DNA of 44,902 bases from CALMEE01 sp041748315 (GTDB taxonomy: Bacteria > Planctomycetota > Planctomycetia > Pirellulales > Pirellulaceae): assembly GCA_041748315.1 (NCBI GenBank), contig JBGTDM010000012.1, forward strand, positions 1 through 44,902, given 5' to 3'. Within the stretch, counting starts at the first letter, position 1. Every line of letters begins with the position of its first letter. This document shows positions 1 through 6,773 of this stretch, piece by piece. Position numbers and translations under genes: made by a program. The notes below the pieces were generated by a model, which saw nothing but the letters and a program-made list of their open reading frames with translations, ran no database searches and was not told the origin of the DNA.

Positions 1-56
1 GTGTAGGTGCGACTGGCGATGGTGAGCGATTCTGGGGCCGTAATCTGGGTTCGAAG

Positions 57-135
57 GGGGTCAGGTACATTTTTCGGCTGTTGACACCTTTGGAGATTAT
101 TCAACCCATTCATTCCGAAAAATGTACCAGACCCC
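57..135. repeat. 79 bp palindromic element, copy A
   Basis: The arms GGGTCAGGTACATTTTTCGG (58-77) and CCGAAAAATGTACCAGACCC (115-134) are inverted copies with one mismatch. They enclose a short unmatched centre beginning CTGTTGAC. A second copy with the same arms and the same first inner bases lies at 324-400. The size and hairpin form fit REP- or MITE-like elements. Which transposase would move them is not shown here. It lies inside RHS remnant sequence without stopping the minus-strand frame. Confidence 0.75.
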
Positions 136-323
136 TGGTAATTCCTCCCGATCGTATTGCCATAACGACCACTGATTCCGCTGACCAGCCGCGAAGCGGC
201 GTCGTAGGTCATCACGTCGCTATCAGCGATCGTGCCGCTGGGCGAATTCGCCTTCGTGCGGTAATCGCGTTGTAACAGACGGGAGGCCATGTCATACACC
301 AACGTTTGCTCCGGGTTCCGAGA

Positions 324-400
324 GGGTCAGGTACATTTTTCGGCTGTTGACGATTTTTAACGCGATGAAACCCAATCCCGCCGAAAAATGTACCAGACCC
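324..400. repeat. 77 bp palindromic element, copy B
   Basis: It has the same terminal arms as the copy at 57-135 (left arm 324-343, right arm 381-400) and shares CTGTTGAC after the left arm. The remaining centre is different. It separates two YD-repeat segments that are in different frames, so it, or a nearby indel, is associated with breakage of the RHS frame. Confidence 0.75.
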
Positions 401-470
401 TTAAATTGTAATCGACCAGCCGGATCATAAGCAAACTTAATCCCGAAACTGGTGGTTCTTTTTTTGTTGA

Positions 471-915
471 ACGGTTTTGATTCAATTGCTGGCGCTGCGC
501 GCTCGTGTTTCAAGCCACTACATTTACATTGCTCAAGCTCAAATTAAAATCAAGCAACCACACTCACAGTTTCCCAAAATCAACCTAGTACCAAGTTTTT
601 TCCTGTCACGGAAAACCATTGTCCTACCTCTCCCTCTGTCCTACAAAAACAAAAAACAAGGTCTGACCCCAAGAACACGGCTGGGGACTATCAAATGGAG
701 GAAGCGTCAAGCAAATCCAGACTTACACGTTTTCCACAATTGAATTGCCGCGGCTCATTGTATAATCTGACTCATAGGTGCGTTTGGGTTCATAAGTCTT
801 ATGTCATGTCCCTGCCGGGACGAGATCACACAGAATTCAGGAATTCGGGGCTTTCGGAGTAAGCTATCCAGATTGTCGGAGACGTCGAAGGATTAATCAA
901 CCTGGTGATTCAAAA
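471..915. other. Intergenic, AT-rich, no gene recognised
   Basis: This region lies between the RHS remnant and pstS. Open frames here have no family resemblance and no ribosome site. A single GGTCTGACCCC motif at about 660 resembles one arm of the palindromic repeat families common in planctomycetes, but no partner arm is visible. A candidate promoter is listed separately at 740-766. Confidence 0.5.
740..766 (+). promoter_or_regulatory. Candidate sigma-70-like promoter upstream of pstS
   Basis: A perfect TATAAT at 761-766 is preceded by TTGAAT at 740-745 with a short 15 bp spacer. It lies about 170 bases upstream of the pstS start. The -10 match is good, but the spacer is shorter than usual. 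No convincing Pho box was found between it and pstS. Confidence 0.3.
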
Positions 916-936
916 ATGTATTGGAGCGAGCAATCA

Positions 937-1791
937 ATGTCACGGCAAACGCAGAAATGGCAAACGCAACCAAAAGGTGCAGCGGTGCTATGCTTCGTCG
1001 CTTGCATGTTGATTTTTTGCTCCTGCTCCCAAGTAAGCTCGCATCGCCCGCAAAGAATCGTAATCACCGGATCCAGTACGGTGGCCCCGCTCGTTGCCGA
1101 AATTGGGAAACGGTTCGAGCAGTTACACCCCAATGTGCGTATCGACGTTCAAACTGGTGGCTCCTCGCGCGGGATCGCAGATGTCCGACGCGGGATCGCC
1201 GACGTGGGTATGGTGTCCCGAGAGATCGCTCCACAGGAGATTGACGGGGAGGTGTTTTCCATCGCACTGGACGGGGTGGGACTCATCACGCACCGTGACA
1301 ATCCACTGAGTGAATTAAGTCAAGAACAAATCGTCGCCATTTTTTCAGGGCAAGTTCGCAACTGGAAAGAGGTCGGAGGGTTTGATGGGGAATTGGTCGT
1401 GGTCAACAAGGCTGCTGGACGCTCGACCCTCGACGTATTTTTGCAGTTTTTCAAGCTTGCCCCAGAGCAAATCCGATCCGACATCGTGATTGGCGACAAT
1501 GAACAGGGGATCAAAACGGTTGCCGGCAATCGAAATGCAATCGGCTACGTTTCGGTCGGTTCTGCCGAGCACGACATCGGTCTTGGAGTTAAAATCAAGT
1601 TATTGCCGTTGAACGGAGTGGATCCGTCGGCGGCCAACATTCGCAACCAATCCTATGGCTTGGCCAGACCATTGAATTTAATCACCCGGAAGTCTCCCCA
1701 CAGCCTGGTTAGAGAATTCATCGAGTTCGCTCAATCTTCCCAAGTCGAAGCGATTGTCAAGGAGCAGAATTTTGTTTCAATCGCGGACTGA
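937..1791 (+). CDS. pstS: Phosphate ABC transporter substrate-binding lipoprotein
   Basis: PstS captures phosphate outside the inner membrane and delivers it to PstCA. The N-terminus has basic residues, a hydrophobic stretch and a lipobox (LIFC), so the mature protein is probably a lipoprotein anchored at Cys28. Two hallmark phosphate-binding stretches are visible: TGSSTVAPL near residue 44 and GGSSRGIADV near residue 74. The length (284 aa) is normal for the short PstS type. The start at 937 is preferred because GGAG lies 10 bases upstream; an ATG at 916 in the same frame is possible. The end overlaps pstC, giving a translationally coupled operon. Family assignment is secure; phosphate rather than another oxyanion is inferred from the complete pst set. 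Confidence 0.9.
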   Translation: MSRQTQKWQTQPKGAAVLCFVACMLIFCSCSQVSSHRPQRIVITGSSTVAPLVAEIGKRFEQLHPNVRIDVQTGGSSRGIADVRRGIADVGMVSREIAPQEIDGEVFSIALDGVGLITHRDNPLSELSQEQIVAIFSGQVRNWKEVGGFDGELVVVNKAAGRSTLDVFLQFFKLAPEQIRSDIVIGDNEQGIKTVAGNRNAIGYVSVGSAEHDIGLGVKIKLLPLNGVDPSAANIRNQSYGLARPLNLITRKSPHSLVREFIEFAQSSQVEAIVKEQNFVSIAD

Positions 1792-2641
1792 TTCAATTCT
1801 GAGCTGGATTCTACGCGGTTGTGCGATGACTTCTGGCGCGATCGTTGTGCTGATTTTCGGATTCATGCTGATCGAGTCCTGGCCGGCAATCCACCAGATA
1901 GGCTGGTTGCGATTTCTTTCCGATTCCGCCTGGAATCCGACCGCTCAGGAGCCGGGACAGTTTAATATGCTGCCAATGATCGTCGCATCGATTTTGGTCT
2001 CAATCGGTGCGATTACCTTGGCGACGCCATTGGGGATCGGCTCGGCGATTTTTGTGCAGTACTACTCACCGCGACTGGTCGGTGGTATCTATCGCAACAT
2101 TATCGAGTTGATGGCCGGTGTCCCTTCGGTTGTTTACGGATTATGGGGACTGGTGGTACTCGTTCCGATTATCGCCAGCTGGCATCCGCCAGGTCCTAGT
2201 TTATTGGCGGGCATACTCATTCTGGCGATGATGATATTGCCGACCATCGCGTTGATGACAATGGCAGCCTTTCAAAATGTCCCTGCCGACTATATTCGAG
2301 CGAGTGCGGCGCTTGGATTGTCGCGGACGCGCACCATATTAAGTGTCGTCCTACCGGCGGCGAAGTCAGGTTTGTTCACCGCAGTGCTAATTGCCATGGG
2401 GCGAGCGCTTGGCGAAACCATGGCGGTCCTGATGGTCACTGGAAATGTGGTGCAGCTTCCCAGCAAGATGTTTGACCCGGTGCGAACGTTGACGGCTAAC
2501 ATGGCCATGGAGATGGCGTATGCGATGGACGTGCACCGTTCATCATTGTTTGTCAGCGGGTTGCTGCTAATGGGCACAGTCGTTGGATTGGTATTGACGG
2601 CTGAATTGCTAAGTCGAAGGAGCAGACATGCCGAAACCTGA
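1772..2641 (+). CDS. pstC: Phosphate ABC transporter permease PstC
   Basis: This is one of two membrane permeases forming the phosphate channel. It shows about six hydrophobic segments, and the cytoplasmic EAA-type loop is clear (ASAALGLSRTRTILSVVLP, around residues 178-196), where PstB docks. The motif GRALGETMAV follows and is typical of PstC. The start is an inference: AAGGAG at 1759-1764 sits 7 bases before a TTG at 1772, inside the 3' end of pstS. A TTG at 1754 is an alternative with a poorer ribosome site. The gene overlaps pstA by 14 bases, again via a ribosome site inside the preceding gene. Confidence 0.9.
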   Translation: MFQSRTDSILSWILRGCAMTSGAIVVLIFGFMLIESWPAIHQIGWLRFLSDSAWNPTAQEPGQFNMLPMIVASILVSIGAITLATPLGIGSAIFVQYYSPRLVGGIYRNIIELMAGVPSVVYGLWGLVVLVPIIASWHPPGPSLLAGILILAMMILPTIALMTMAAFQNVPADYIRASAALGLSRTRTILSVVLPAAKSGLFTAVLIAMGRALGETMAVLMVTGNVVQLPSKMFDPVRTLTANMAMEMAYAMDVHRSSLFVSGLLLMGTVVGLVLTAELLSRRSRHAET

Positions 2642-3506
2642 ATTGGCACCGTCGTTTCCCAGGGTCCATCGAATCGGCGATCGCCTTTTTGCGATGGGAA
2701 TTTGGGGCATAGCAATCAGCATTGTCGCCTGGTTTGCCTGGTTTTTAATCGATATTTGCGTGCAAGGCATACCGCTATTCTCTTGGGAGTTTTTGACCGA
2801 GGCACCTCGCAATGCGGGACGAGCGGGTGGCATCGGCTCCATTCTGGTCTCGACGCTGTTGATTTTGGCGGTGTGTCTCAGTGTTTCGGTTCCGTTGGGG
2901 CTGGGTACAGCGATTTTGCTCAGCGAATATTCGGCAAGGAACCACCGTTTCGGACGAATGGTGAGGCGAAGTCTGGATATTCTTGCTGGCGTGCCATCGA
3001 TTGTATTTGGTATGTTTGGAAATGCATTATTCTGCATGTATTTGGGGATGGGGTTCTCGATCCTGTCGGGAGGATTGACGCTCGCCTGCATGGTGTTGCC
3101 CATTCTGATACGATCGACCGAGGAAGGATTTCGTTCAGTTCCCAATGAATATCGGCTTGCGGCGGCCGCTACGGGGATGTCGCGGTCGGCGACATTGACT
3201 AAGCTTTTGATACCGGCTGCCGTTCCAGGATTGACGGTCGGGTTGGTTCTGGGGATCGGGCGTGCCTTGGCCGAAACGGCGGCTTTAATCTTTACCAGTG
3301 GCTATGTTGATCGGATGCCTGAATCGTTGTTGGATTCAGGCCGGGCGCTGTCAGTGCATATTTTTGACTTGTCAATGAATGTTGCCGGCGGAGATCGTCA
3401 GGCGTATGCGTCGGCGGCCGTGTTGGTTGGGTTATTGTTGGTGATTAACGGAATCGCTTCGCTATTTGCAAATCGATGGTTGGGGAAGAAAATTTTGCGA
3501 CAATGA
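2628..3506 (+). CDS. pstA: Phosphate ABC transporter permease PstA
   Basis: PstA is the second membrane permease of the phosphate importer and pairs with PstC. It has about six hydrophobic helices starting near residue 22. The EAA loop is AAATGMSRSATLTKLLIPAA (about 179-198), followed by GIGRALAETAAL. The length of 292 aa is normal. The start ATG lies within the pstC end and is preceded by AAGGAG at 2617-2622, which fixes it well. The 3' end overlaps pstB by 31 bases if pstB starts at 3476. Confidence 0.9.
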   Translation: MPKPELAPSFPRVHRIGDRLFAMGIWGIAISIVAWFAWFLIDICVQGIPLFSWEFLTEAPRNAGRAGGIGSILVSTLLILAVCLSVSVPLGLGTAILLSEYSARNHRFGRMVRRSLDILAGVPSIVFGMFGNALFCMYLGMGFSILSGGLTLACMVLPILIRSTEEGFRSVPNEYRLAAAATGMSRSATLTKLLIPAAVPGLTVGLVLGIGRALAETAALIFTSGYVDRMPESLLDSGRALSVHIFDLSMNVAGGDRQAYASAAVLVGLLLVINGIASLFANRWLGKKILRQ

Positions 3507-4390
3507 ATACGAATCAGCCTCCTTCCGAATACTTCGACGATGGCCAACCCGGAATACCAATTTCCAAAGGTCGTAAATCCGCAGCGATTGGTCCGTTGCA
3601 AGCTGGACCTCCCTGTTGTCCGCGCGAGCCGTGGATACAGATCGAGGACCTGTCGATTAGCTATGGCAACAAGCGAGTCTTACAAGAGGTTTCGTTGGCG
3701 ATCAATCGGAAATGCATAACGGCATTAATCGGCCCATCAGGTTGCGGCAAAACAAGTTTGCTGTGCAGCCTTAACCGATTAACGGACTTAATTCCCGGTT
3801 GCCGAGCCGAGGGCAAAATCACGATTGGGCCGATCGATGTTCGTTCATCAACGACGGATGTCATCACGTTACGTCGTAAAGTTGGCATGATCTTCCAACG
3901 TCCCAATCCTTTTCCACTCTCAATCCGGAAAAACATTGAAATGCCACTTAAGGAACATGGCGTCAAACATCGAACCGATCGCGAGTCGATCATGCATTCG
4001 GCGTTAAAGGATGTCGGCTTGTGGGACGAGGTAAAGGACCGGTTAAATTCATCGGCGCAGTCGCTTTCGGGGGGGCAGCAGCAGCGGCTTTGCATCGCAC
4101 GCGCCTTGGCGCTGCAACCTGAAGTAATTTTGTTGGACGAGCCATGCAGTTCGCTCGATCCGATTTCGAGTGGTATCATCGAGGAGTTGATGGCCAGCTT
4201 TCGAGCGCGATACACGATTGTCGTGGTCACACATAACCTACAACAAGCGCGGCGAATTGCCGATGAAGCAGCTTTTTTTTGGGTCACTGACGGAGTCGGG
4301 CACCTCATCGAGCATGGCGTCGGCACCCAGGTATTTGATACGCCCCAACATCCACTGACGGTTGCCTTTGTCAATGGTCGAGCCGGCTAA
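3476..4390 (+). CDS. pstB: Phosphate ABC transporter ATP-binding protein
   Basis: PstB hydrolyses ATP to drive phosphate import through PstCA. Visible motifs are Walker A GPSGCGKT (86-93), Q-loop Gln141 in FQRPNPFP (the FQ.PNPFP stretch is diagnostic of PstB), signature LSGGQQQR (197-204), Walker B VILLDEP (217-223) and the switch His253. The first 50 residues are a poorly conserved extension. An in-frame ATG at 3503 would shorten it, and neither start has a strong ribosome site. No phoU follows; instead the accessory island begins directly after the stop. About 200 bp of the 3' end exist as a decayed second copy at 6555-6755. Confidence 0.93.
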   Translation: MVGEENFATMNTNQPPSEYFDDGQPGIPISKGRKSAAIGPLQAGPPCCPREPWIQIEDLSISYGNKRVLQEVSLAINRKCITALIGPSGCGKTSLLCSLNRLTDLIPGCRAEGKITIGPIDVRSSTTDVITLRRKVGMIFQRPNPFPLSIRKNIEMPLKEHGVKHRTDRESIMHSALKDVGLWDEVKDRLNSSAQSLSGGQQQRLCIARALALQPEVILLDEPCSSLDPISSGIIEELMASFRARYTIVVVTHNLQQARRIADEAAFFWVTDGVGHLIEHGVGTQVFDTPQHPLTVAFVNGRAG

Positions 4391-4404
4391 ATGCCAATCG
4401 CCCC

Positions 4405-4546
4405 AGTGTCGCTTCGACAACTTGGCACGAATGTTATGTTCCTTATGAACCACGCAACGTTGAATCACCGCATCAGGAACGAATTCCAGCAACGCATTTC
4501 GAAGAGCATTTGACGAACCACACCACGAAGATGGATTCGAAAAATT
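4405..4546 (-). pseudogene. IS256-family (mutator) transposase fragment
   Basis: Translating the minus strand gives GSSNALRNALLEF, AVIQRCVVHKEHNI and LSKRHW in one frame. This resembles the middle of IS256/mutator transposases, where the QRC-x-VHK block is highly conserved. A stop near 4547 cuts the N-terminal side, and the frame then runs into antisense pstB, so only about 45 residues of the transposase are left. No terminal inverted repeats were recognised. It sits exactly at the left boundary of the island that separates pstB from its decayed 3' copy, suggesting that IS activity helped form the island. Confidence 0.6.
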
Positions 4547-4661
4547 TCACTCGCCGTTTCATTTGAAACTTGTCAAAGACTACGCAACAAACAACGCTCT
4601 TTCATGGTCGTCTCCTCTTCGGCGTCAACCGACGTTTGGAAAGTTCTGTTTCGAAGAGCGA

Positions 4662-4772
4662 CATTGTCGCCGACCTCATTGTCGCCGATCTCATTGTCGC
4701 CGATCTCTCCGATGTCCGACGCTAAACACATTGTCGCCGATCTCTCCGAGCTCGGTCGCTAAGCCCTTGTGA
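4662..4772. repeat. 15 bp tandem repeats plus dispersed GTCGCCGA-type repeat
   Basis: Three head-to-tail 15 bp units (CATTGTCGCCGATCT, first with one change) occupy 4662-4706. A fourth unit lies at 4729-4743 after a spacer containing GTCCGACGCTAAACACATTG. The spacer and the following CTCTCCGAG block recur, in more palindromic form, at 30324-30390 between hemL and cysC. The open frame across this region is a by-product of the repeats. Confidence 0.7.
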
Positions 4773-4810
4773 GACAGCTTTGTTTGTATGCCGGGTGCCA
4801 CTGTCGAACG

Positions 4811-4868
4811 GGGTTCGATCAGGGTTCGATCAGGGTGTGATCAGGGTGCCACTGGCGTGTCGCCAGTG
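4811..4868. repeat. 11 bp tandem repeat followed by a perfect 8 bp hairpin
   Basis: Units GGGTTCGATCA, GGGTTCGATCA and GGGTGTGATCA lie head to tail at 4811-4843. They are followed by a hairpin with arms CACTGGCG (4850-4857) and CGCCAGTG (4861-4868) and a 3-base loop. No T-run follows, so it is not an obvious intrinsic terminator. It may be a dispersed palindrome. Confidence 0.6.
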
Positions 4869-5143
4869 CTGGAGGGTTGACCATTTTGCGTTTTTTTGCT
4901 TGCAACCCATTGCGGCCAGTCGTAGAATGTTGCCAAAACATTTCCGTGGCTGCTTCACAAAAGAACTTGCCGACGACATGGAAATGGCGTGCGGCGGCGA
5001 ACCGGACGTAAAGGGTGCCATTCGTTTCGTGATTGGAATTCCTTTTACCGATATCGGAATTGGTGTTTATCGGTAAACATTTGTTTGTATCGTTGACGGG
5101 CTTTGCCCGTCGGCGATCTCTGCATTTTCTTGGGAAAATCCAA

Positions 5144-5509
5144 ATGGCGAAACAGAAAAATATCTTGGTTTGTTTTACGTTGGTTGTCGGTGTCCTTTCG
5201 ATCGGCGCCACATCAATGTTGTTGAATTCGTCCACATTTGTAGCCATTCTGCCCATCCTGCTCGGAGGCATTTTTACGACGATATTGGCTACTGGCTGGA
5301 TATTACACCGAAGTAAGAGTTGGGCCTATGCTGCGTCGGCATTGTTCCTTGTGACCGTCATGGCAACCCCGTACGCGATTATGCGATATCAACGAAGCGT
5401 GAATCTGAAGGACCGACTTGAGCAAGTCAGGGATCATTATTCCACAGACTCTTCTACAACGGAGAGCAACTCCCAGCACATGAACCCGATAACAAATCGA
5501 TCGCTTTAG
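5144..5509 (+). CDS. Small three-helix membrane protein, function unknown
   Basis: This 121-residue protein starts MAKQKN and has three hydrophobic helices: about residues 7-27 (ILVCFTLVVGVLSIGATSML), 32-54 and 62-80. A charged, Ser/Thr-rich tail follows. No family was recognised. The frame is open upstream to 5033, but that part looks like repeat-derived noncoding sequence, so the ATG at 5144 is preferred although it lacks a clear ribosome site. It lies within the island between pstB and tkt, and nothing nearby suggests a role. It could be a real lineage-specific gene or a chance frame; the regular hydrophobic pattern favours the former. Confidence 0.5.
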   Translation: MAKQKNILVCFTLVVGVLSIGATSMLLNSSTFVAILPILLGGIFTTILATGWILHRSKSWAYAASALFLVTVMATPYAIMRYQRSVNLKDRLEQVRDHYSTDSSTTESNSQHMNPITNRSL

Positions 5510-5691
5510 GCTCTCAGTGTCAAGGGTCTTGGGTTGCAAGCGGCAAGCGAGCCGTCCCATCGCGGTCGTTCGGCGGCTGCGCACGATATACGGTACATTC
5601 TATGTTACGGCGCATTCCTTGCACGCATAGTCGTCGCCAGCAGCAAAATGGTAATATGTGCTTAACGAGCAAACTGCGTAAGGAGCAAACA

Positions 5692-6463
5692 ATGCACACG
5701 AACAAAGCGAAAGTTGTCGGGCCACGCGATGGCAAGGCCGGGTTTCTGGGGAGCATCGGGGTACGGTTTATGATCGACGGCACTGAAGCGGGCGAGCGAT
5801 TCTCGTTAGTTGAGCATCCCTTAGGGCCTCGCGCGCTGGCGGCTCCATTGCACCGGCACCACCGCGAGGATGAGTACAGCTTCGTCCTCCAGGGGCGCAT
5901 GGGCGCGCTACTTGGCGATGAGGTGCTAGAAGCTGGCCCTGGCGACCTGGTGTTCAAGCCACGCAATCAGTGGCACACCTTCTGGAACGCTGGCGAGGAG
6001 CCCTGCCGCATCCTTGAGATTATCTCCCCCGCCGGCTTCGAGCGCTTCTTCAGCGAATTGGTTGACCTCGGCGGTGTCTCCTCCGCCGACCCGCAGGTTC
6101 TGGCCGAGTTGTGCGCCCGCTACGAACTAGCCCGCATTTCTCACAACGATGACTTTTGCGTTGGCGATCGCTCGATTGTTGGGCAAATGTCAGTGTTGTG
6201 GGCAACGGTGCGTTCAGGTCAAAGTGTCGGCCTGAGGACAGGCCGACCTACTGTAGCGGCCGCTGTCCCCAGCGGCAGATGGCCCCTCTCGACGCTTTCC
6301 ATGTGAGAAATGCGGGCTAGAGATGCGCCCTGACACCGTGCCCGAGCTGATCGAGCGCTTCGGTGTGCGCTTCCCCGGCGAGCGGATCCCTGCTGGCTGG
6401 TCGCCCGTTCCAAATCCAATATATGATCCCACCGGGCTACCACCGACAGACGACATGGAATAG
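5692..6463 (+). pseudogene. Cupin-domain protein gene, split by a MITE-like insertion
   Basis: The start at 5692 follows AAGGAG by 6 bases. Residues 1-146 form a single cupin barrel: metal-binding motif 1 has His54, His56 and Glu61 followed by VLQG, and motif 2 has His95 in PRNQWHTFWN. A 186 bp element (6131-6316) then interrupts the frame. The frame now runs into the element and stops at TGA 6304-6306 inside its right terminal repeat, giving 204 residues. Removing the element and one CTAG rejoins the frame as YEL-EMRPDTVPELIERF and extends it to TAG 6461-6463, for 193 residues. The N-terminal barrel is intact, so the truncated product might still fold. The gene is visibly GC-richer than its neighbours, suggesting horizontal origin. 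The substrate is unknown. Confidence 0.8.
6131..6316. mobile_element. 186 bp MITE-like element with 14 bp perfect terminal repeats
   Basis: The ends CCCGCATTTCTCAC (6131-6144) and GTGAGAAATGCGGG (6303-6316) are perfect inverted repeats. They are flanked by direct CTAG copies (6127-6130 and 6317-6320), consistent with a 4 bp target duplication. Inside is a strong hairpin with arms GTCGGCCT (6226-6233) and AGGCCGAC (6240-6247). No transposase is encoded, so it is non-autonomous. Its first 42 bases after the initial C (6132-6173) recur exactly at 44861-44902. A 4 bp TAG-centred target is known for parts of the IS5 superfamily, but the parent IS is not identified. Confidence 0.88.
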
Positions 6464-6554
6464 CACCAACAGCCGCCGAACCAGTCATTGCGCCCGACTG
6501 CGTACAGCTCCGTTCGTTCCTCACTGCGCTTCTAGCAGCGGGTGAATTCGACCG

Positions 6555-6755
6555 TTCGAGGGCGATACACGATTGTCGTGGTCACCTATAACCCTACAAC
6601 GATCGCGGCGAATTGCCGATGAAGTTTTTTTTGGGTCAATGGCGGAGTCGGGCACTTCATTGAGCATGGCGTCGGCACCCAGGTATTTGATACGCCCCGA
6701 CATCCTCTGAAGGTCGCCTTTGTCAATGGTCGAGTCGGCTAATTGACAATCGCCC
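6555..6755 (+). pseudogene. Decayed duplicate of the pstB 3' end
   Basis: This stretch aligns with 4200-4404 of pstB and its immediate downstream bases. By eye about nine of ten bases match, with one inserted C and a 3-base deletion before the T-run. It includes the stretch encoding the last switch region and the equivalent of the pstB stop. The frame is shifted and there is no start, so it is not expressed as protein. It ends 18 bases before the tkt stop, which suggests pstB and tkt were once direct convergent neighbours and that the island between the copies came later. Confidence 0.9.
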
Positions 6756-6773
6756 GATCTCAATCACTTGGAA

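Larger units (their letters stand above)
1..470 (-). pseudogene. RHS/YD-repeat protein remnant, broken and running off the left edge
   Basis: Read on the minus strand, this stretch encodes classic YD-repeat pieces: FAYDPAGRLQF near 405-460, then LVYDMASRLLQRDY and VMTYDAASRLVSG between about 140 and 310, and a tail resembling LTIASRTY at the left edge. Such repeats build the hollow shell of RHS and wall-associated toxin proteins. The first piece is in a different frame from the second. Each piece is followed by a 77-79 bp palindromic element (324-400 and 57-135). The frame through the left element stays open. No start codon with a ribosome site and no toxin tip is visible, so this looks like decayed RHS sequence rather than a working gene. 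What lies further left is unknown. Confidence 0.65.

Noticed and set aside
477..743. 88-codon open frame on the plus strand
   Set aside because: No ribosome site, no recognisable family, and low-complexity composition.
788..807. A Pho-box-like pair (TTCAT and GTCAT) upstream of pstS
   Set aside because: The two half-sites are 14 bases apart, not the 11 expected, and one half is a poor match.
4563..4772. 69-codon open frame with Cys/Arg/His repeats
   Set aside because: It is a translation of the 15 bp tandem repeats, not a gene.
4780..5076. 98-codon open frame upstream of the small membrane protein
   Set aside because: It crosses a tandem repeat and a hairpin, and has no family match or ribosome site.
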